Shown: positions 29,533-36,535 of the stretch, piece after piece
Position numbering within the stretch: the first letter of the stretch is position 1
Layout of the letters: the number at the start of each line of letters is the position of its first letter
Assembly (NCBI GenBank): GCA_015680685.1
Contig: MNCI01037953.1
Coordinates: 1,405,479 to 1,442,013 of the forward strand
Direction: 5' to 3'
Source of the DNA: Gnetum montanum
Lineage: Eukaryota; Streptophyta; Gnetopsida; Gnetales; Gnetaceae
Length of the DNA stretch: 36,535 nucleotides
Notes under the pieces: generated by a model
What the model saw: the letters and a program-made list of their open reading frames with translations, nothing else
What the model was told of the DNA's origin: nothing
The model's database searches: none
Program-made: the position numbers and the translations under genes

Positions 29533-29539
29533 TATATAA
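29533..29539 (+). promoter_or_regulatory. TATA box candidate
   Basis: TATATAA within GGTCTATATAAGCC. If this is an LTR promoter, its LTR could end near 30073, where TGGTGCTAAAAGG offers a possible primer site. No partner LTR was found in the window. Confidence 0.35.
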
Positions 29540-30535
29540 GCCAAAATGACCAGTGTTTGAAGGACTTTTTGGCTAACTCTTCGAAACTTAAAATTTTTGG
29601 AGGGAAAGAGGATTTGATAGTCTAGAGCCATTTGGAGAGTAGATTTTAAAGTGCTAATATCCTATTGCAGCATAAGCTAGTGCATTTGGAAGGATTGTAG
29701 GACACATGCTACCCATCCATCAGCTCAATTCTCTATATCAATTTGCAAAAAAAGGCCTTGGAATAATTACAATTCCACATTTTATATTCCCTAAACCTTG
29801 TTCTTCATAGAGCTAATTTTAGTTTTGTAGTGTTTACATACTTTTCTTCATTGTTTTTTGCAAGTTATCTCAGCATAGGATCTATTATTCATGCATCATT
29901 TTCATATTTTTATTGATATATAACATTGATAATAGACCCATAAGTCCTCAAGAGATCATCAAGACCATTTGAGGTACTCCATGATCCTTTTGAGGCTTGT
30001 TGATCTTAGGATAAAAATATTTTGCATGGAAGTTAGTTCTTATACCACCAATTTTTTTGTCTCTATAGTTTCTGGTGCTAAAAGGAAAGCCTCTACTTGA
30101 ATTCTTCATCAAAATCCATTTGCAGATTTTCTACCTATTTTTGCCTTTTCTTGTTAGTGTATTTGATGAAACAAAATTTATTTTGGGGTTTTTCAAAGTC
30201 ATAGCACATAAGAATGTAAGCCAATTTTCACTGAAATAAAAATTTTATTTGCCATTGTGTTTACAGTGTAGTTTGCATTACTAATCTTGTTTCATACACT
30301 TTAACTTTAAAAATTATTAATTTTGGTAGTTGTAGTTTGTGTTGCCTTTCTTATTTTGGTACTTGCAAACCTATAAAGTTTCTTCATTATTTTCATGTGG
30401 ACTACAACCTATTTGTACTTTTACAACTTATCTAAATATGCTAGAAAGTTTTCTTATAAATTTCTATTTCTTGTTATTATAGTTGTAGTATTATAATCTA
30501 TAACTTTTGCATGCTATGAAACTTCTACAAGTTAC
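29540..30535. other. AT-rich stretch, possible R/U5 and leader of an unassigned element
   Basis: No gene is visible. The only features are the possible primer-type sequence at about 30073 and the TATA box upstream. There is no similarity by eye to LTR A, B, C or D. Confidence 0.35.
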
Positions 30536-30700
30536 TTCCACACACTATGCAATTTCACACACTAAAAATTTCACTCACTGTGTTGTGTCACACGCTAAAA
30601 CTTCCATACATTGCGTAATTTTACACATTGAAACTTTCACACCTTGTGCAATTTCATACACTGAAACTTTTTCATGCTGTGCGTTTATACACTGTGAAGC
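30536..30700 (+). repeat. 33-bp minisatellite, five copies
   Basis: Five degenerate units of 33 bp, each with 'cacactgtgcaatttcacac' -like sequence followed by 'actgaaact'. Because 33 is divisible by three, one frame stays open and shows an 11-residue period (HCVVSHAKTSI, HCVILHIETFT, PCAISYTETFS). I regard the ORF as a consequence of the repeat, not a gene. Confidence 0.65.
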
Positions 30701-31599
30701 TTATAACTTTCTTAAAATAAATTGTTAAATTTTTTTAAAAATCAATTAAAATAAAAAATTAATTAAAAGAAAACCTTAAAACCTCTACCATACTTGGCTA
30801 ATTATTTGGTTTAACACCTTTTATGCCTCTTTGCTACTTCACCATTTTGCCTCATAACATAGCACATATGGCCTTCAACTAAGAATATGTTTGTATCTAC
30901 GATCCTAAGGATCCTACTGTAGTAGAATGTAGGCAATTCCTTAGATAACTGGGATTATATCCTTCTTACACAAACATCAATGAAGAATATTATATCTTCA
31001 TTTATGCTAAGATACAATCTGATCTCTCTATCCCATGCATAGAATCATAGTATAAATGGTAATTTGAAATCATTTATCAAAATGGGAAGGAGTATAATCC
31101 CTCCCCTTATGATTAATTAAAATAACAGAGTCTCACACATGCATTCTAGCATAACTAGTAGAACTAGAAGAGGTGAGTGAGGGGATTAGCTTAGATGAAA
31201 ACCAAGAGGGCCAGGATGAGTTCAAAGTAGAGCATGAACCAGATACATTCATAGAAAATATTTTCTAATAGTTAGCTCCATAAGTAATCATCTCTAGTTT
31301 CATACCTCTCATGTCCTTTGTGAATCAAGCCTCTTAGTCTACCCCTTTTTCCCTACCATGTTCACCTCAACACTTGTTGCAGTGATGCACCAATCTTAGT
31401 CAATATCTCATTCTACATCCTTATTCTCGACAATGCCATTCATAACGTAACCTTATTTTGTGCAACCATCACCAGTGATATCCTTCACACCACCTCCTTT
31501 TTTCATTCCAATAGGCCCCTCTTCATCCTCTTTTCAAAAGGAGGGGCCCCTTTTCATACCAAACCTATGCAAGAGTTTCCAACCTAAGAAAAAAAATCC
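30701..31599. other. Leader and possible gag N-terminal remnant of element B
   Basis: Plus-strand open stretches such as VCIYDPKDPTVVECRQF (about 30889-30940) may be decayed gag N-terminus, but they do not match the gag of C clearly. No PBS or 5' LTR of B was found here, so the 5' end of B is missing or replaced. Confidence 0.35.
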
Positions 31600-31631
31600 A
31601 AGGGTGGAAGCAAGAAAATCATGAACCCTTG

Positions 31632-33411
31632 GATGTGGCCTTGGATAGATACTATTCACTACTACATAGATGTCTTAGCCATGATTTCTTTGAAAAAGAG
31701 TATCTTTTCCACATCATAAATGGGCTTCATAATGAAATAAGGGAGACCCTTGGGATGTATGCTCAAGGTCAATTATAAAAACTAAAAGCCCATCAAATAG
31801 AAAGGCTAATTGAGCAGATCGAAAAAGAAGAAGAAGAGCTATGTAAATGAGAGAATGTTGAGAAATNGGAAAAAGAAGAAGAAGAGCTATGTAAATGAGA
31901 GAATGTTGAGAAATATCACTAGGACCCAACTCTTCAAAAGAAGAGGACCCATATCTATGATGAGGAAAAAGAGGTAACTCTCAATCAGGTGATTTCACAA
32001 CAAACCTTACCATTACAACAATCTCTTGATGAACTCCAGGAAAGACTAGATAGGATGTTAGAGTGGATAAATGAATAAGATACAACTTTTGTAGAAATTA
32101 TAGAGGAGAAGGTAACACAAAATGAACTAGGTGATCACAATAAACAGAGGAAGCAGAATCAAGAAACAGCTAAGAACACTTATCGGCAAATAGGGAACAT
32201 GGTTGAACAAAGTAAGGCTATAGACTCAACCACAGACAAAGATGAAAGATGTGACATCTATATATATGACCATCCAAAGGGCCATTGCCCAGTCATGTCA
32301 CATCTACATGAGTATTAGGCTTTTCCATTAAATCTCAAATTTGTATAAAGGCACATGCCTAGGAAATTTCCTTTTTCACACAATAATTATAGATAGTCCA
32401 AAAACCAATTGTATTATCCTAGGGGGACTTATTACCAACCTTAACACTGTCATCAACTATAGTGGCAAAACCCACAGTCATTGGGGAGGCCACCACCAAA
32501 CCAACCCTACCCTTACTATCAGTCGAACTTTCATGAATCTTATGTTCAACAACCTATTTCCTTGATTGGTTCTACTTCCTCTACTTCAAATTACTACTAC
32601 CACTCTCCCAAATATCATCAGCCTACAACATCTTCTAAAGGATCACCACCTCACACCCTTTCATCCTTCATCATATTCTCAATATTCTCATACTTTACTC
32701 CACCATATGTCACCACCAACAACACAGGAAAGTTCAACACCATGATATTAATGAGAGAATGCCACTTGTGTTGCACACATACACAAAAATGATAATGCTA
32801 GTAGATCTCCACCACAATCTTGGAAACATTCTTTCTTTAGGATGATTTCCATGCATAAGCATAATACTCATGGATCTACTAACTCATCCAAACTAGCACA
32901 ATGCCAACCAAGTGCAATACTCTTCCTTTCACAACCAATGTCCTCTAATCATACACAAAGGCCAACATCCATCATTGCTCCAACACCTAATAGAAATGAT
33001 GAACCTATCACTATGAAGCGGCAGAAGAATCCATGCATGACTACTAATAGTAAAGGATGTAGTTGTGGGCCAAAAATTCAAAATATTAACAAAACTCACA
33101 AGAAAGTTCAAGAGTATGTGTGTGATTAAAAACCAGTCCAGGTAGTAGCCACTAAACCAGAAGACACCTAGTGGCTTGAAAATGAGAATATAAAATTATT
33201 TTAAAGATTCATGAAGGGAATTGATTTGCTTATTAGTTCTAAACTTAAGAAAATGGACCAAAAAAAGGACTTAGACTCAGATATCTTACACTTTGATTAT
33301 ACAGTAGAAGAGGATATTAAACATGGAGACCTAGGAATTAAAATAGAAAATCAAGAAGAAGAACCAAACATATTTGGATCCCCAAAAAAAAATACCTTCA
33401 AGTTCAAATGA
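31632..33411 (+). pseudogene. gag: gag of element B (gypsy type, decayed)
   Basis: From 31632 the plus strand reads LDRYYSLLHRCLSHDFFEK and HIINGLHNEIRETLGMYAQ, the plan of plant retrotransposon gag (PF03732), with GMYAQGQL shared with element C. A K/E-rich helical part follows, then CDIYIYDHPKGHC (32250-32288), where the second cysteine of the knuckle is tyrosine. The proline/tyrosine/serine-rich tail (32481-33129) aligns loosely with the tail of C gag (for example SSKLAQCQPS against SSNFAQVQHC). It extends further than C, with an acidic end near 33211-33411. In-frame stops, frameshifts and the duplicated join at 31867 show that it is not functional as assembled. Confidence 0.75.
31867..31867. 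other. Single-N join with unmerged overlap inside gag of B
   Basis: About 46 bases ending 'gagaatgttgagaaat' just before the N recur just after it. The gag reading frame makes sense with one copy only, so the duplication is a join artefact. Confidence 0.85.
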
Positions 33412-34206
33412 AGATACATCTTTGAATGATCCAAATGAGACTATCACTAATGTTAGATGTGCTACCACATGATGAATTAAATCAATAACAATGATAGAGG
33501 GAAAACTAGTGGTGTATAACCAGGGGATTGTGTAGTTCATCTCCCAAATGTGTGGCCATAAGGTTAGTCATGGGGGAGATGATCCATTCTGGTTCAAGAA
33601 CTAATAATTTTTTTTCACCTTTTTTGTTTTATAATTTTTTATCATTTTCCTATTTCTTCAAAAAATTTCTAATTCTTCATATGTTTTCCATTTCTTAATA
33701 TTTTTCTTTTCTTTATATTTTTCTCTTTTCTTGAGTCATTCTCTTTATGTTTTATGAATGTATTTTATGTTTTTGTTAATAATATTGCCAAGTGATGATG
33801 CAAAATTCAATGCTATGTGTTGGGTTTTTGTGCTATGCTATCAAGATGATTGGGTAAGTAATTGTGTAAAGTAGTGAGACCACCTCATCCATCCCTCCAG
33901 TTCTCTAAATAAAAGGTCTTTTTCATGGAAACAATTTGGTTCTTATTTTATCGAACTAAAATTAATCAATGATCATTGTACCTTAAAGAAAGAGGGAACG
34001 ACCAAGTGGGAATGGTAAGGGTGTGACCTCAAGGGAACTGGTTGGGTTTTCTTTTTGTCTTCCTTTGTGTGGTTTATGACTCCTCTTGGAATGCATCATC
34101 ACTCCTCCATCAACGAATAATAGAAAGTTAGAATTCTTTTCATGATGTGGTTTTCATATATTCAAAACAAAAAAAATAAAGGAAAAAAGAATAATAATAA
34201 TAATAA
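33412..34206. other. T-rich spacer of element B, no gene seen
   Basis: A short further coding trace (SQMCGHKVSHGGDDPFWFKN near 33540-33600) may be the end of gag. Then follow pyrimidine-rich sequence (33600-33780) and an (AAT)n microsatellite at 34188-34206, right before the 3' domain shared with A. Confidence 0.5.
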
Positions 34207-35695
34207 TGGAAATTCAAAGCGCACCCTTAGATACAATAATGGGCTACAAGCACTGGTTATGAGGCTAGAATGACATGTTACCCATGCCTAATGGTGCCCC
34301 TCTAACTAAGGCCCTTTCTTCCTTCTTCTCTTTTTGGAGTGATGATTGTTCTTTGAGGTGGTTTTGGACTCATGGTGGTCAACAAGAAGAAACACATCAA
34401 TGCAAGGTTACTGTTCATGGTATGGACTTACTTTGAACTTGGAAAGATAGGTATGCTGATCATTTTAATCACATTTTTCACAAGAACATATTGTGGACAT
34501 GGTCAAGTACCTTACATTCTTATCTCTAAATCCCTTCTCATCCCATTATTCACCTCATTGCTACATGCGATTATGAGTCTTTTGATTTTATGTAGTATAG
34601 TACAACATCCCAACCATGGTAGTTGTGTGTTGTTGGAATGAAGGCATGGTCTACATTTAACTTCTTGGATGCCCATGGACATCTATAGAAGTGGTTATGC
34701 AAGCGCATTATGGCAAGAGCTTTCTTTGGGAAGGACCCACTTGCATAACTTTTGTTGATCATGGCTTTGAACTAACCTTCACATCTTCTCGAACATCAAT
34801 GATAATTTCTATGAATTTATGCATAATTTTGGGACTACTTCTCATCACTTTCAATTACTTTTTTACCTTTTCCTACTTTTTGTTAAAATATCCTTGAAGT
34901 TCAATATTTCTTGGTCATCTTCTGAATTAGACCTTTGGTTTCAATTGTTTGAAAACTTGTGTGCTTTCTGAGTTATGCTTATTAGTCATAGGAGCTAGGG
35001 ATGTCTACTTTGAAATTTTGAAATTTTCTAACATCCTATTTTCAAACATCATGGTAACTAATAGTAATTGATCAAAATAATGTGCATAGCTTGATGATTT
35101 TAATTACCTCATAGCCTTGGGCATAGTATACTATCATCACCTTGCACTTAAATGAAAACCAAGGGATCCAAAAAGGGTTAATTATTAAGTAAAATTTACC
35201 ACAACTAATGTCGATCCTTTGGTGACTACAAGTGATGATAAAGAAACACCTAAGAAGAAGGTCTTTTTCTAGGCACAAAAATGAAGCTAAGAGGGGGAAA
35301 ATGGAGGATATGCCCATGAAAAAATCATAGCACATACAAGATAGATGCTCAAGCATCACAAGTTTTCTAGATCCATGAGATGATGAGAAGAAATTTCAGT
35401 CCATCCTTCAAGAATGTTCCACATAACCAAAGAAGCATCGACATAATAATCTGGGTTGGAAGTCTACCATTGCTAGTGCCAACAAGAAGAATAATATTTA
35501 GTGGATTCTTGAAGACCTTTGCAAATTTTGTAATCTTTAATGTCTATCCAGTCTTTTTGTCACTCTGTCATTTTGTATACATCCACTATAATAAAATTTT
35601 GTAATGCGGCACTTAGTTTTGTTATGTCAAAAGCAAGTCAATAATCCCATACCTTCCCAATTTTGTAAAGAACTCAAGGATGAGTTTTTATTCAA
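34207..35695 (+). repeat. 3' internal domain of element B, shared with A
   Basis: Diverged copy of about 90-1304. No conserved ORF. The ORF at 34372-34641 has hydrophobic stretches but no counterpart in A, so I do not call it. Confidence 0.7.
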
Positions 35696-35706
35696 TTGTG
35701 GGGATA
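35696..35706 (+). other. Polypurine tract of element B
   Basis: TTGTGGGGATA precedes TGATGAG of the LTR. The upstream context CTCAAGGATGAGTTTTTATTC matches those of A and C. Confidence 0.75.
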
Positions 35707-36454
35707 TGATGAGATACAGTTTGTTGCATCGATTGGGCCTTGTCGACTAGGCCCTATCGACACAGTCTATTGCATTGACTAGGCCCCATCGACACAGTCT
35801 ATTGCATCGACTAGGCCTCGTCGACATAGTCTATTACATCGATGTGGCCCCATGAATGTAGTATCTATTGTCCTCTATAAATACATGCTCATAGCTATGT
35901 TTATGTATAATTATTTTTTCAATAGAGCAGCTGAACTCTTGCAATTTTATTCTATAATCTTAAAGAATAGTCATTGAGTGCCTGCAGTGTGGATCTGAGT
36001 TAGTTGTATGGCATCTTATTTGAGTTGCAATGTACCTAGACACATTCCATGAATGACAATAAGATTGATATTGATTCTTATTCATTTCAGCACTTTGAAT
36101 TAGATTAAATTTACTTTCTATGCAGTTTACGTTTCATGTACTTAGTTAATATTTACGTTTTCATGCATATTAATGAATTTGCAAAATGAGTGTGACTAGT
36201 TTTGAGCATAAATACATATTCACTTTGTAATCCCAGCAACATTATTGCTTGGTTAACCTAGTAGCATAGTAGTTGGTAATCCTAGTAGTGGATATATGGG
36301 TTCTGGATGTGTACGACAAGCTAGGAATAGACACTCATCACCTATAGGCTTGTTTAGGCTTTACTTTATGTTGTTAATTAGTTTAAATAATTAATTTCTT
36401 TATTTGCATTAGGAGTAGCATAAGGCCACAAAAACATCAAGAATCATATGCCTC
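35707..36454 (+). repeat. 3' LTR of element B, interrupted at 36455
   Basis: It starts TGATGAGATAC. U3 holds a 32-bp tandem array (35719-35860), then TATAAATA (35876-35883). The R/U5 part shows loose similarity to LTR A up to GAATCATATGCCTC. At 36455 a new LTR start cuts in, whereas LTR A continues CATATGCTTCAGTCACAC. Confidence 0.7.
35719..35883 (+). promoter_or_regulatory. LTR B promoter: 32-bp tandem array plus TATA box
   Basis: Unit starts (GTCTATT) at 35765, 35797, 35829 and 35861 are exactly 32 bp apart, with an irregular first unit from 35719. Each unit contains ATCGACTAGGCC and a TCGACA box. TATAAATA follows at 35876-35883. Confidence 0.65.
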
Positions 36455-36535
36455 TGATGAGACGCGGTTTACACTAGGCCGCGATATCGCATCTTCTCCT
36501 GCGATATCGCGTACGTGATATCGCGTCGCGCCGCC
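36455..36535 (+). mobile_element. Start of LTR J, an element inserted into LTR B (runs off the window)
   Basis: TGATGAGACGCGG resembles the start of LTR C (TGATGAATCGCC), and is followed in the same way by GCCGCGATATCGC. GATATC cores lie at 36483-36488, 36503-36508 and 36517-36522. The preceding five bases, GCCTC, should be repeated after the far end of the element if this is a simple insertion. Confidence 0.6.

Larger units (their letters stand above)
31600..35706 (+). mobile_element. Element B: pol-less gypsy-like element, 5' end not found
   Basis: Gag related to that of C (31632-33411), then about 0.8 kb of T-rich spacer, then a 3' domain matching element A (34207-35706) and an LTR at 35707. 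Only 0.8 kb separates the gag end from the shared 3' domain, so there is no room for pol. No matching 5' LTR is visible upstream. Confidence 0.65.

Noticed and set aside
30536-30700. CRISPR-like array or repeat protein
   Set aside because: Units are contiguous and degenerate with no unique spacers, and the DNA is plant nuclear. The open frame follows from the 33-bp period.
34372-34641. Hydrophobic 89-codon ORF in the 3' domain of B as a membrane protein gene
   Set aside because: The corresponding region of element A has no such ORF, so it is not conserved.
35719-35860. CRISPR-like repeats in LTR B
   Set aside because: Direct contiguous 32-bp units without spacers, located in an LTR U3.

Overview
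The window looks like intergenic nuclear DNA from a large-genome land plant, possibly a conifer or other gymnosperm, although the sequence alone cannot settle the taxon. It is AT-rich and packed with decayed, nested LTR retrotransposons. I see no complete host gene, rRNA gene or credible tRNA gene. The evidence for a plant is: primer-binding sites complementary to plant initiator-Met and Asp tRNAs, a plant copia UBN2-type gag, a Ty3/gypsy RT fragment, and ORFs resembling the plant-specific 'putative plant transposon protein' domain (Pfam PF20167).

Layout, left to right. 1-~2030: element A, the 3' end and 3' LTR of a plus-strand gypsy-like element. ~2290-7340: remnant F, minus-strand decayed coding sequence, split by element E (4201-6974). 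E is a 2.8-kb non-autonomous LTR element that carries an unrecognised 185-codon ORF of richer base composition. 8177-16361: element C, minus strand, with 792/794-bp LTRs, a perfect 5-bp target duplication (GCTAG), a tRNA-Asp-type PBS, gag, a PF20167-like ORF and a coiled-coil ORF, but no pol. Inside C lie another LTR-like promoter segment and an apparently reversed contig. 17760-18250: a lone minus-strand gypsy RT/RNase H fragment. 18669-26755: a minus-strand solo LTR (I) with target duplication TCATG, split by a plus-strand element of the same family (D, 19413-26222). D has copia gag followed by its own TATA box and a PF20167-type ORF, and no pol. 26761-29200: unassigned repeats. 29290-30700: hairpins, a TATA box and a 33-bp minisatellite. 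31600-35706: element B, with gag related to that of C and a 3' domain related to A. 35707-36454: LTR of B, interrupted at 36455 by the start of another LTR (J) that runs off the window.

How the parts work together. None of the elements with visible internal regions (B, C, D, E) has a recognisable protease, reverse transcriptase or integrase. If mobile, they would have depended on enzymes supplied in trans. C and D come from different superfamilies (gypsy-like and copia-like) but share one plan: gag, then a PF20167-like ORF where pol or env would sit. The LTRs share a second theme, clusters of short palindromes just upstream of the TATA box. In the A, C, G and J LTRs these are pairs of GATATC cores with exactly 14 bp from core to core. 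In the D/I family they are AGATGTCT/AGACATCT clusters containing TGTCTC.

Limits. All alignments were made by eye. Family assignments rest on motif recognition, not database searches. Ns at 10050, 10685, 12295-12319, 15076, 25642 and 31867 mark assembly joins, several of them visibly faulty.
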